A stretch of DNA of 64,000 bases from Tyto alba (taxonomy: Eukaryota; Chordata; Aves; Strigiformes; Tytonidae). Every line of letters begins with the position of its first letter. Position 1 is the stretch's first letter. Both the position numbers and the translations under genes were made by a program. Below the pieces are notes generated by a model. It was given only the letters and a program-made list of their open reading frames with translations. It ran no database searches and had not been told where the DNA came from. The stretch spans positions 11,311,374 to 11,375,373 of the forward strand of contig NW_024881283.1 in the NCBI RefSeq assembly GCF_018691265.1, given 5' to 3'. Positions 1 through 13,400 of the stretch are shown one piece after another.

Positions 1-3000
1 GTAAAGACATCAACTCAGAAATAATGCTGAGGCAGCACATGCTAGAATGTATGGTGTAAACAAAAAAAAAAAAAGAGAAGGAAGGAAGTTATGAAGATGG
101 AAAAAAAAAAGATTCTCTCAGCTGATACTTACTCATTCTACTAAGTATTTTAAGTTCTGAGTTAACCACAGAGGGGAGTGGGGGGAGGCAGCGAGCTTCC
201 TTCTAAGCACACTTTAGCAGATGAGGGGTTTTTTCCCCCCCTCTCCTTAAAAATCATCTCTACAGAGGTCTGTGTTACAAAGCAGTACATAAAACTTCAG
301 GGTTTTTAAAGGGTCATGTTCACAGGGCCAGGCACATGTATTCTGACTGCTGAACTTACAAAAAATGTGTCATTTTGAATTGTGAAGGTGAAGTATAACA
401 CAGTGAGATATGTTCAGTTTCCTAATGCCTTAAGAATATTTTGTTCACTGTATAGTTATCACACACTTATTTCTGCAAGGCATGCTGCTTCTTGTACATG
501 TCAGCTGAAACGACAGCAGCCCTATTCAAAGACAGATGATGTACCACCTCCTGCTGTGCTAGCAAACAGACACTCAACAAGACTTGACTTTTACTGCTAA
601 CAGGCATGGACACTGAACTTTGCAAAGGAAGCCTCATACTGAAAGAATGTGTCCAGAAAGCCCAAAGCTTCAGACCCCAAGTTGTAGTCTCTGCCTCTCA
701 GCTTGATTGAAGCAGCTCTCTCAAGCTGGCCTTGTTCTTTCCAGATCTTCAAATTGTGAATCAAGGAAAGATTTGAAATGGGAAAAGACACACAACCTGA
801 CTATTGACAGTAAAAAATGTAACATTCTGGAAAATCTGTATACTTTTTGTTTAATAAAAGAGTACTGTGATTCCCCCTTAAAATGGAGACAACAAATTTG
901 CTTGAGTTTTCCAATATCATACCATTATATTGCATAAGAGCTTTCTCATATAGACTTCAGAATAACTGAAATAACTTTATATGTTGAACTTGATTTCTTT
1001 ACAGTAACAGGGAATTTCCTAGTTAATTTAACTAAATAATGGCTTAGAAGGCAAGCATGGAGACCATCAAGGACTGTTTCCCAGAACTGGAAGGATGACA
1101 ATGATTGTGCACTTATATCTACCATTACTTAAGATAACTGGAGTTTGATGACCAATAAGATGTTCTTAAAACAAACAAACCAACCAACCCAACAAGTCGA
1201 ATCATGCAAGTTCTCTTCAAGTGTCAGCAGCTGATTCTACCCTTTAGATATGCACCTTCTTGATGTTTATGGTAATAAAAAATCAAAAGTCATTAAATCT
1301 TTGGTACTTCAGAAATAAATTACGTAAGACAGAACTTTCTCACCACAGTTCCAATTGCATTTGGTAAAAAAGTTACTCTGAAAAAGGCAACCAGGAGAAA
1401 GCAGCACAGTATTCTTGATCACTCAAGAAAGATCTTCATTCTGCTTAGTAGCTTTAAGGAAATTTGAGTAAGTTCTTTAGTCAAACCATTCACTACTAAA
1501 TGATAAAACCATACTGAGAATTTTTATGTTTGGTCTTTTTTTTTTGTCAGTAATTATCTAAAATTCCCATCATTAAAAGAAAAAGACATTAATAAGTGTT
1601 TGTGCCTTACAGATATCTCAGAACACAAAGCATAGAAAAACAGGACTTTATTCTGCTATTTACCACAGTGTAAACAAAGAGCAACTCAGAGGAATGCAGT
1701 GTAGATATTCAAGTGCAAAGTGAATTAAGTTTGGAAATTAATAAAGCCCTATCAGAAAGGCAGGCAGAAGGATGGTGACAATGATATCTTTCTTTACAAT
1801 AGAGTTTCATAATTTCATAAATAACAGTGGTCATCCATCATAGTCCAATGATTGCTTTCACCTGGCTAGTCAACTGCGAGCAAATTTGGAAGAAGAATTA
1901 AAATCCAAAGTTTATCCAATTTCATTAAAAAGAAAAAAAAAAAAAATCAACAAAACAAAACCCAGCCAAAAAAACCCTGAAACCACACCCAACCAAAAGA
2001 AACCAAAACCCCCAAAAAAGAACAGCTAGCTAGAGGACAAATATACAATTTGTTGCCCCCAATAAATTTACACTGTAAACCAAACATTTGTCCACCTTTT
2101 GGCATCAAATCTACATACGGTTTGCTTAGAATTGGTCAAACACTGTGCTGCCCCAGTCCCATCAGTTAGTTAAACAACAGAAGAGGTACGTGCAGGTAGA
2201 GGAAGGAAATGCTTAGGGCATGTGAAAAGAACTTGTTGGTTATCACTAGCTTATGTACTGCAGTTACATTACACATAAGAAGTGCGAATTATCTACTCAT
2301 ATGTTGACTTGCTTGGAACATATTTTAACCTTAGTTACTCTTGGGTATAAGTTATAGGGTTCAAATGAAAAACAAACCAAAAAGAACATACACACACACT
2401 GCCAAGTCAGGTTTCTTAAAATTAAGGATTCTGTAAAACAGCACAGTAGCCCTCGGGTTCTCATGTACAAATAATAAAACTCAGCTGATTTAAAAGCCTA
2501 TACAGATCTTCATTTAGACTTATAAGCACATCATAAAGAAAGCAACTGAAAGCAACAAAAAACAAGGCAAGCAATAAACGATGATCTCTATGTTTTCATT
2601 AAAATGGCTCTTTTTTTTATTTTCTTTTAAAACATTCAAAGTCATACAGAGTTTCTTTCATTTTTCCATTCTCTGGCAAACCGGTCTGATTTTCTTTGGC
2701 ATATCATTAGGAAATATAGCGTGTTTACTGACTGAGGTATTAGGAAACTAATACAAATGAAGAAAACAGAAATAAAGCTGAGCCTTTTTTTCCATTTGCT
2801 ATCCAGAATACTTGGCTTGCTAGAACGCTGTCATTAGGCTTAAATTCAATACTGAAAATTAAGTTATTTTACAGTCCAAATTAATGTCCATTTATTCTCT
2901 AACCTTCTGGTTATGCTATTCCAACAAAGGATGGTTCTTACTAGTGAACAGAATTTCTATTTTACAGCCCTGTATCAGGAGTTCACAGCTCTAATCTATG

Positions 3001-6000
3001 CATTCTTGAGAGGCATTGAAACCATTCTTACCACCATTTTTCAGGCTGACAAAGTCTCTACTTGGAAGAAAACAAACATTCGATCTCTCAGAAAAAGTAG
3101 ACCAGTTGCTGTGTTCTCTAGGAGTTCAGGCAACACTGTTGCTCCACACAGTAAAAAATCTCCTGGGATTTTAAAAGGAATTGATCAAATAGTGCCAATT
3201 GCAGTGAGTCCTTTCGTTAAAGGCAAGGTAGAGCCAATATGCAAAATACATAAAGATTCAATAGATTTTTGATTGCTCTAATTAATAAAATATAATCTAG
3301 TAATGAGAAATTATAACTTACTGTACAAGATACCTTGGGTTAGATTTAGAGGACACTATAAATCTCTTTGTTCTGCCTATTGACAATTGTATTGTCTCAC
3401 AACTGTCAAATTCCTGAATTCTTCATGCAGATTTGTTTTAAATGTCTTAAGTGACAGGATTTCATCTATTTACTTAACATGTCATGCTATCTGTAGTCAG
3501 TCATGTACAGCTGTGGGTTAAATAGTTTTTGTTATTCTCCAGCTCAGTTTACCTTCTAACTATATCTCTACAATTAACCATAGAATCTCTGCTCTGTTTC
3601 TCTTGCAGAAAGTCGGAGAATACTAAAAGCTCCTGCAACAAGACAGGAAGGCAACAATACCCTTTCTCATAATCATTTTTTTCTAAGGTTTAGAGGTCTC
3701 CAAATCTGAAGACCAAGCTACAGTCTCAAACAACCTGAGGCAAGTTTATATCCTCATATAAGCAGGTACCTTTTACCAGACTGTTGTTACACTTCAGAGT
3801 TAGAAATTCGGTCTGTTCCTGTGTTCTAGTGCTACTAACAAAAGGGTAACAATTTAGGATTGCCCTCTATTTTTCCTTACTTGAGGCTGATGTAGAATAA
3901 ATACTTGACAGCAAGAAATTTTAGTTATTTGGGAAGTTTGAAATTGAGACATTTTAGTTTATATATACACCTCATACGTTTTGTGATATTTTAGATATTG
4001 TTTCTTGTTGCTAAATATCAGCTAGAATCTTCCCTTATAATGCAGTATTATTGTGCCTATATGTATTTCAGATGCAAAGTCCTGATCAGAAAAGAAAGTC
4101 TAACAATGACAATGTTTAGTCCTACGCAATAAAATGAAACAGAGCAGTGACAAAAATTTAAGCCAAACATCTAGACTAAGGAAGAAAGAAACGATCAAGT
4201 CAAGTACAAACAAACCCTGTTGAAGATGTGCCTGTTTAACATTCTGAAGACTACATATTACTGCATTCCTCTCAAAACAAAAGCATTAGACTGTATCAGA
4301 TGTACCCAACAGGTTAAGATCTAGGTTGAACCAGAAAAGCAACAAAGAAGCAAACCCCTTTGGGCTACAGAGACAGTGAAAGTGTAAACACTTAAGTGTC
4401 CTGTAACTCCACATACTCCCAGAAAGCACTAGGAGGAATGTTTTGGACAATTTTACTCCAAATAATAGCTAACTGTCCTTTTGGAAGTACTGTAAGTATG
4501 TATTGCTTCCCTATTGTAACAGGTTTGAAAATTAAAAACCTACACGATAGTATTTTCAAAAATGGTGATAAATCTCACACAATCATTAACGTTAATAAGA
4601 GAAAAAGAACAAAATTTTTTAAAATAAATCCAAAATTGGGTAAGAGGTAAACAAAGATACTTCAGAAAAAAATGTATAGAAGTTAGGCAAGTTATTTAGT
4701 TTGGCCTCTAATTCACCTGTATTTTAACTACAAAAGTAGCCTTGTGTTGTTATAAACATAGATGAAATAAGTGTCCTTGTATAACCAGACACTTCTATAA
4801 CTGCAGAAATCTCAGAAAGTTCAGTTTTATCAGAATTATTATATAATTTACACACTTAGAACAATTCAAAAGTCATTTTAACTTGGCTTCTTTGAAAAGT
4901 ATATTTCAAAACTGTGTCAAGCTAAGCTGCAACTTGACTAACATTTGAACCCTCAAAAGCCTATTCTTACTTTTCAAGTGAGAGTGTGGGCATCAAACAC
5001 GAATTTCCTAAACTTTAGCTGTCAAGAACCACATGGTAAAAAAGGTCAGTCAAGACTACAATTCATTTTGTGAAATGGAATCAGAATCAGAGAAACCAGT
5101 GATAGAAACATTTTTTAGAGGGAAATTGCAACCAATAAAATCAGGTATAAACAGAACACCTTTCCTTATGATAACTGGCATTTGACAATACTGTAACCAT
5201 AATCAAATACATTAATATCTCCACTCATATTTTGTTATAATCTATTCTAAAATACAATTTGAAGATGCTTATAACTAGAGCAATCTAATGCCCACGAAAG
5301 TGGAGCACATGATCTTGGAACCCTTTACCTTGAACTCTGCTGTGTGAAGGCTCTTCTATGTGGAACAGCTCCACAGAACCTTATATGTAACTTTTGGCAT
5401 ACTGTGTACTTCCTTCGTGGCCTGACAGGAGCAGCAGCAGAGATCTGAGCACCACAGTATAGCAAAAGAACAGTAACAGAAAGATGGAAGCTAATCAGGC
5501 CTCTCTACAGACAAGCTTTCTATTATGACTGAATCCATTCAGATTTCTTCAGCTATCACAACACACAACCTGTGCATGAGGATTAGTTGACTGCTTCAAA
5601 ACAATACTCAAATTTGTTAAAGAAAAAACAAGCAAACTCAAAATTTAAGCACTGTATCTACCACTACAGACCATAATAAACGAAGCAAAGAGGAAGCCTC
5701 TTCCAATATGTATTTCGTTCTACATTTAACAGCTTCTTACCTAGCCAGGCAATCCAAAATGTATAACTACAGAAAATCGTGGTGAGTGATTCAAAATGAG
5801 AAAGGAAATGGGAATAAAATTAAGCGTAGATCTCCTCTACTTAGTATATAATATTTGATTAACAATACAATACCTCACCTTAAAGCTTCACTAACCAGTG
5901 AAAAAATAACTTCCTCAAAGTAAAAATCATACACCATAAAGAACTATTGAAGCATCTGTGGGAATCTGTTGGAGCAGCAACTTTATTGTTTTCTTTGCTC

Positions 6001-6904
6001 TCATATGCTAGAAGGAAGGAAGTAGTTAATTATGAACGGATCGCAGATTTTTTTTTTTTATACACATGGTAAGGTATGACCTACTACATGTTAAATGGAA
6101 ATGGCTTAGTATCTAATGTTCCACAATTCCAATTTTATATAGGGCTTGACTAAGCATATTCTGGAAATACTAACGTAACTTAAAAGAAAACAAAACAAAT
6201 CAAAAAACTAAAACGAAGTATTACACTCTTAGATCTTCCCAAATATTGAAGGCTGATAGTATTATGCTAAGAAATTAGACCATCAGTAGTTTAATGCTGT
6301 TTGCACTTATTTTCCCATAACAAATGAACTAGAATTAGGTAAAGTGATGAAATACACGTTAAGCATATCACAATACATTGTCTTACATGTTTTTAACCTT
6401 ATAGAATTCAGATCAAATTTGGTTTGACTTTATTGTCTAAGTACAATTTTATGTTACAAATAATAGTCATCAGTTTGCTCTGTGTGTTATTAAAATCTAG
6501 GAACTATAGATTATAATATCTGTCAAAAACCACCTATATTTCTAGTAGAATATTGCAAATCTGAAGGGATAATAACACATGACAAGTTAAATTACAAAGT
6601 CTCTCCAAGTATTTTTTTCCACATTTGGAAATATTAAAAATGTAACATTATGTTACATGAATATTCAAAACATCAATATACGGAGAAAGTAATGCAAGAT
6701 TTCTTCTTTCCCAGCAGACAGAAAAACATTAATTACATATGGCTATGTCACTATGCTGGTGCACAGTATTTCATTCAGCCAAAGATAGGTGAAGTCGGCT
6801 CAGTGTATATGAATCTCTACACTACCGTTGGAAAAAAAAAATGCAGATAAGAAAACGGCTGGCTAGTAATATATTTAAAATCCCAGCTGACATGATAAAT
6901 GAAA
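1..6904. other. AT-rich intergenic DNA, no gene seen
   Basis: The stretch is AT-rich with many short poly(A)/poly(T) runs. All open frames are under 120 codons and none shows a recognisable domain or a splice-linked neighbour. The longest, 2913-3272 on the plus strand (119 codons), has no family resemblance I can name. In human the region beyond the 3' side of RRAGC is a gene-poor interval leading towards POU3F1, so a gene desert is the expected content if synteny holds. I see no RNA gene or clear mobile element here. Confidence 0.6.
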
Positions 6905-7385
6905 GAGAATAAATGTATACAGCTAGTGAAACTTCCAGGGAACACGGGGAGACTTCCACACTTTTGCTGACAGTGACTTTACTGTCAGTGGCCTATCTCT
7001 CTCGGAGGCAGCTGTCAATCACAGACCATCTTTCTCTCCCAGAGGAGTTCATTGTGCCTGCAGACAGTTGTGGAATAACTGCTCCTAGGCGTCAGAGCGG
7101 CAGATGGAGTGTATCTGTCAATCATTGTCACTAATTATTAACTTCTGTCACTCAGAGCAAGGCAACATATCTCCGCCTGATCCTCTGTGATTTGATCTGC
7201 TACGCCACCTCAGAGACAGACAGTTCAACCTTTCATTATGTGTCACATACACAGCGCTCTGCTGGGTCAGCCCTCATGACTCACTGTTCCAGCAGAATTC
7301 TATTTTAACCACTGAACGTTACAGGGAGAAGCTGGCACGGAGGACACGCTCTGCGTTCAAATGCAGCGGTCACTCATTTTCTGTA
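6905..7385. promoter_or_regulatory. Candidate conserved enhancer with paired TALE-type sites
   Basis: This block is less AT-rich than its surroundings and free of poly(A) runs. It contains two copies of CTGTCAATCA/CTGTCAATCATT, near 7012 and 7112. The reverse complement, TGATTGACAG, is the PBX-MEIS/TALE consensus. A TAATTATTAA homeodomain-type site follows at about 7132 and a TGACTCA AP-1/Maf-type site lies near 7279. An open frame at 6913-7134 has no recognisable protein content. Motif density and base composition suggest an ancient cis-regulatory element. Conservation cannot be seen from one sequence, so this is an inference. Confidence 0.4.
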
Positions 7386-10300
7386 AGTATTCTGAAGATA
7401 GAGAGAAGCATGGAAATACCAGTATCCTAAGTTTTAAACAAGGGTAAGGAAAAGAATTTAAATATAAACGAAGCAACTCAAATTCTCACATGATAAGCTT
7501 CCCCTTGTAATTTACTGAAATATTAACTATCTTATCTCAAAAGACTTACTCTGAAACTTAGGCAACCTTTTTTAGTGGCAATTATTTACAATAGTTAGTA
7601 AGGTTAAGGGGGACAGACCAGAGAAGAAGGATCACCCCTTCCTTTTCCATTGGCCAGAAAAATGACTAGAAACTATCATCAGTGATTTCTGATCGAACTT
7701 ATGATTGCTTGCATTTTCTATCTTGGACTTATGGGTACTTTTATTAAAATTACATGCAACCACATTTTTCCACACTTATTAAAGGAAAAAGATCAATAAA
7801 TTAAATATACTGTTGCAGGAAAAGCATACTCTGTCTCTCTTTATATTTTCAAGTATACACTTGATATATCCCTGTAGAAATTCTACTTAGAAATACAATG
7901 CAGTATACCAAGGTTGACTGAGAACTTTTATTATACACAGCTGATGATATAAAAGAAATCGTAATGCCTTCAGTACTTCAAATTCTATAAATCCAAGAGA
8001 CTCCAGACACTTCTTACAAAACCAGAAAATTTCACAATTTTTCTTCAAGCATCTCTGCTTTGGGAAAAGTGTTATGCACAGACCTATTTAAATAAAAACA
8101 CTCCTCTACAGGCTTAAGTCCTCTCCATCATTTTTAGAATTGGTAAAGTCATTAACGGTGATATTTGTTTAGGCACAAAAAGTGGTGTGGATTTTTAACA
8201 AACTACTACTATTATATTCTAGTATTTTGTATTCTACCATATTCTAATAAAACAAAATGCAAAAATGTGGATATCAAAAAGGGATTCAAGCCACAGGTTC
8301 AGATTAGGGTACAAGATCTTGGGAGAAGAACGCTTCTGAGAAGGACTTAGGGAAGAACTCCAGTTTAAGCTCCCACTGTGATGTTGTGGAAAAATGGATG
8401 AAAGCAATAGCTGGATACACATAAGAGTAGAGAAGACAAGGGGAAATTATTCCATTATTGCAGTTTGCATCAATTAATCAAGTGTAACGCAAGTTCTGGT
8501 GCTTATTTTTTTGTTTACGAAAAGACTCTCAGAACTAACTTTATCACCATGTATAAGGATCATCATGGAAAGAATATGACAAACATTCTGCAGGCTTTTT
8601 CTGGTCTGAAAAGAAAGGAAACAGAGCTAAACATGAACAAATTAGACACAGGGTAAAAAAAAAAAAAAAAACAAATGCCCCACATCACCACTTTTTAATA
8701 GTGGAGGTGATCCAGTTTAAATAGTGGATTATCCACATTTTCTTGGTACTTTCAAACATTTTATTATCTAGACAACACAACTTAGCTGAGTACAGTGCAG
8801 TTTTAGAGAAGTTAATATGTTCAAGAAGACATTCATGGTTGAAGCACAGTATTAGTCTGTCCCATTTCCAGTTGTTCTCAGTCTTTAAGTTTCCTAAAAT
8901 GTTATTAAATTTCAAGATTTTAAAATTGAACCAGTTCTCATCTTAAAGTCTATTAACTCCTTTATCCAACACCACTTAGCCTGACTACAGCATCCCAATA
9001 GCTAGCTGTGCCACTTTATTTCCTTTGCTTCAATTAAAAGAAATAAAATTAACCAATCAAGTTCAAATCTTAAAGACTCATGCCAGACTTGTAAATTCTT
9101 ATGAGTGCACTCATAAGTTTAAACTGTAGATTCTTCATTCATTATCTCCCCCTTTGAATACCAGATGACTTTTCCATACCAAAGGATACAGATGCTGACC
9201 AGACCCAGGTTCAGTACCTCCTTCTTCCCAACCAAAAAAAAACCCCAAACAAACAAAACAAAAACCACCAAACCAAAACACAAAAAAACACCACAAACCA
9301 AACAACAAAAAATTAGATTTATTTAGGTATTTGTTTTTAAAAGTTCATAACGTTTTTGATATCTATTCAAGATCCTTATCCACTTCTCTCTTAGAATACA
9401 TCCAACTCAAACACAAACCAAATTTCAAATTGCTAAACAAAAAAAATAAAAGAAAAACATAGCCAAAAAGGTGAACCATCATCACAAACTGCATAGCAAA
9501 ATGATATTCCAAGTCTTGAAAAATTTTCATTTACTTCCTCACACATGCCCATTTAAAATAAGATACATTCTAGTGCCTCTAATTAGAAGGGCTTTTGCTA
9601 ATGTACAGTTTTCATTGGAAAACAGGAACAAAAAGACACCACGAGACTATTTCTATCTCCTCTGGTTTAGACCCTGGCCATCTGCTGTCATTACAGCTCG
9701 AAGTACTTTTAATTCCCTCTCATAACCTTTGACAACAAGAATCACTAACAGTATTTTATTCTTCAATAGAAACTTTTATAAAATATTACAATAAATTCAA
9801 TAGCATTAACACATTTGAACCTTTAAGTTCAACACAGTAGAAAACATAATACTTCTTTATTATATCAGCTGTCTGGTCAAATATAAATCATCTATAACTA
9901 AAACCAAAAGTATCGAGAGTACTATCTATCCAGAGTTAGCAAAAGGAATTATCTGACAGCTGAAAATGAAAAACCACTAATAAGCATTACAGTGTATTGA
10001 AAAGTTTAAACAATGTGATTAAGGAAACTTTTGCAATAATAAGGAGTGTATGTGATTCTATTTTACCTTGCTAACAAAATTCCTCTGGGATTTCTTATTC
10101 TGTTATACAATAACTAAACTGGAATATTATGTTAAACAAGTCTCACATTCTACCTGTATTCAGAATATATTTAAAATTAAGAGATAATGTACTTTCAGCG
10201 TATTGCACTTCACGAAAGCATTCGTCTTTTCACTCAAATTCTTTGCCCAAAGCAATAAACAAAACAGAAAGAAAGTCAAAAAGCCCTAACTAATGCCTTT

Positions 10301-13189
10301 GCCATTTAGAGGCTTAATAGATGCACTGCAAAGACATTTAAACTGTCTTTTATAAAGTTTATTTTTAAGAAGTGAAAAAAGGAATTCTTTAGAAAGACTG
10401 AGTAGAAAAACTCAGTGAGGGAATACAATGAAGAGATGGCAGAAAATAGTGCATTTACCATATCCGGCTCTCGGAAGCCAGTAACAAAAACATGCAGTGT
10501 AATCCCTTCAGGAAAAAACAACATTGAAAAGGAAGACTGCAGCACAGATAATAATTACGTTGCCTACACTGTTCACTTAGTGATCAGAGAATTAAAACCA
10601 AAACAAACAAACAAACAAAATCAATCAAGATGTGTCTGGGAATAATGTGCAGATAAGAAAGAGCAAAATTTGTCACTTATGGTATTTGCTGTGGTCAGCA
10701 GTGATTAGACCCTATCAAGTAACCAAAATACTATCAAGACACAAAAATTAAACCAAATGATTGTTACTGCAATGCAAGGCCTGACAACAGCCCCATATTA
10801 TTTACCTAGAAAACGCCACCACCACACTTGATAAACATTGCATTCCGAAGTTATAGAGAATTACACAGTTTCTTTATATTTGCATTAAGCCTAGGTTTTA
10901 AAATGTCTTTATGTTCCTTATTTAATTTTATTTAGGGCACTATTTGCAAGTATTCAGTGATGAACAAAATGTTCCAGTAACTGCTTTTACCTGGTGCTGC
11001 CAACATGCCATCTGCACTGTATCAACTAGCAGCTTCACTACATCTGAAGCAGAAACAATTACTTAATGTATTTAAAGTCAAAATCCTTGAATTTAAAATC
11101 TTCCATAAATTTATTTAGTATGTGTATTGCAATCTGCAAATCGTTGGCAGGTATTCTGGCCATACAGCTTGGAATTTGCTATTTATCAGTCAATAAGCCC
11201 AAACACATAAATACTTTCTAGCTGAGCATAATGCCCTGGAAAGTTACCATTGCAAAGCATGATATAATTTTCAAACAAAACAAAGTACACACACACAGTC
11301 ATAAATAATATTTTCCAACCTCCAAACCATTAAAATTATTACCCAATACTATTTTAAATACTTAAGTTTCAGCGTTATATGTACCGGAATCAGCATATAT
11401 AGTCAATTCGCTTCCAGAGAGTTAAAATGCAATGACGCAAATGACACAAATTTATAAAAATGAATCCAAATCTAGGTCTTTATTTTGCTCAGATTTTAAA
11501 CTATATTTAAACTCAGCCACAAGAAGGTCAAATTCATAGTTCTTTATAACTGTTATTTATGTCAAGTAGGTTGTCACAGGAATGTATCAGGGTGTAAGTT
11601 TATCCTACATTTAAAATTCATTTCAGTTAGATGAGGCAAACTCACCTCAGACACCTCCTCCTTTATACTATCTCTGGTTTAATCACATCTCAACCTACAG
11701 TGCTTTTCTTCAAACCACTCCTGGATTCAATAAATTTCACATATAATCAGTGGAGGAAATGAGATGACAAAAGCATGTGTCATGACCACTTGGTTTAGAA
11801 AACAATTTTCTGAATCGCGACAGTTCATGTTTCCATGCAAGATAATTAAAAATCCCAAGAACCCATAACTGTTGTTCTTAACATCATTGTGAGCATAAGA
11901 AACTTTTATTGGTTTGGTCACGTACAGAGGCATAAAGAACCACACGTTCTCCTCTTAGATCTTCAAAAAAATGAACTATAAAACTCAAAATAACCATTTA
12001 GCCATACATTTACAAGTGGGACCTATGAGCGTAATTCCCAAATGCTCTACTCTGTCGCCAGTCAGCTCTGAAGGGTATAGGAATTGCCTGTGTATTTAAG
12101 TTTCCACTGGGCAGATTCCTAAGGCACTTGAATTCCTGCCTGTCAATACTGGGTATAAGTGAACCTTCTCCTTGCTGTATTCTGTATGAAAAAATGACTA
12201 ACCTGCCTTGGTTGTTTAATGAAATCAGGCATCTGAATCCTCAACAAATCGGAATCTTAGGCCCACTATTTTCTTTGGAATTTTTTATTTGCTGGTTAAA
12301 GCAATTTGGTAAGCACGATGTTGTGGATCCCAATTTTGGGCACAAGGTATTTTCTCTATATGCTACAATGAAAATGAGATGCTTAAGATTGGAATCCCCA
12401 TGTCAAAATGCAAGGTAACCATTTCCAGCACCATCACTGGAAAAAGGACAGCATATCACGTTGTGCCATAAAACATATAAGATGGGAACTACAGTGCTGA
12501 AATAACAGCCTGTTGTGTAACCTAGCTTTTTTGGGTTTCTCAGACTTTGGTCTTCTCTTCTCTGTAAGCCTCCCATGCTTACATTTAACATCAAATTTTG
12601 CTCTCTTTACAAACACTTACAGATATAGATATACAGCTAAGAACACACAACATGTTTAAGAACATAAAGAAACCCGAATGCTATTCAAGCTTCAACGGGC
12701 TTTTAGGTATTATGATAAAGAATCTGCAATGTTATGAGGTGACCAAGGATGAATACTTTTATCTTTACAAAAGAGGAGTTGTGTGGCAGTCATATTACAC
12801 AAAGAAGCCGAACCAATCAGGAACGGAAAATGAGCACAAGGTAGAAAATTTTTAGAAACGGGCTAATATAATTCCCATGCCGTCACTATAATGATGGAGA
12901 GCAGCACCAGAAGAATATACATCCTAGTAATGCCTTTCCTAGTCTACTAGGAAAATATTCTAATGTTGAAAATTAACATCCTGCCCTGTCCAAGTCAGAG
13001 AATTATTTTACAAAACAAAATATCAAAGTTGGAGCAGTTCCAGAAGGACATTTTCTTATTCCCCAGAGAAATGAGGCTGGTAATAATGATGATAATTTTT
13101 ACTATCATAATAACAACAACAACATTTCATACCAAATAAGCTGGGATGCTTTGTGCCCTCACAGAAATGTATGAAACCCAATAGTCTTA
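7386..13189. other. AT-rich intergenic DNA, no gene seen
   Basis: Only short, unrelated open frames are present and I find no recognisable exon. Low-complexity A/C-rich tracts occur at about 9230-9310 and 10600-10625. No element of known family could be named. Confidence 0.6.
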
Positions 13190-13400
13190 ATGTTTGATTC
13201 TGAATATGTCTGTCAGGAAACAAGCACAAGCCTTCAGCAGCCGCTGCTGCCTGATTAGTCTCACAGTCACTCCAATGAGCTATCAGCTTCTCAGCGTGAA
13301 GTTCTCCTGCATCACTGCTCCAAGCCTTTAGGCAAAGGATTCTAATAATGAGTCACAGTGCCGTGACTGAGGCCACACTTCTGCTCTGGTGAGCTGCTTG
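13190..13400. promoter_or_regulatory. Candidate conserved non-coding element
   Basis: A compact segment of higher complexity and higher GC than its flanks, ending at a long poly(T) run (about 13441-13473). It contains a CAGCAGCCGCTGCTG imperfect palindrome near 13238, a CTGATTAGTC homeodomain-like site near 13252 and a TAATGAGTCAC AP-1-like site near 13346. No open frame of interest crosses it. Function is inferred only from composition and motifs. Confidence 0.3.

Noticed and set aside
2913..3272. 119-codon plus-strand frame in the gene desert
   Set aside because: It has no recognisable motif and no neighbouring exon or regulatory signal. A chance frame is likely in this much sequence.
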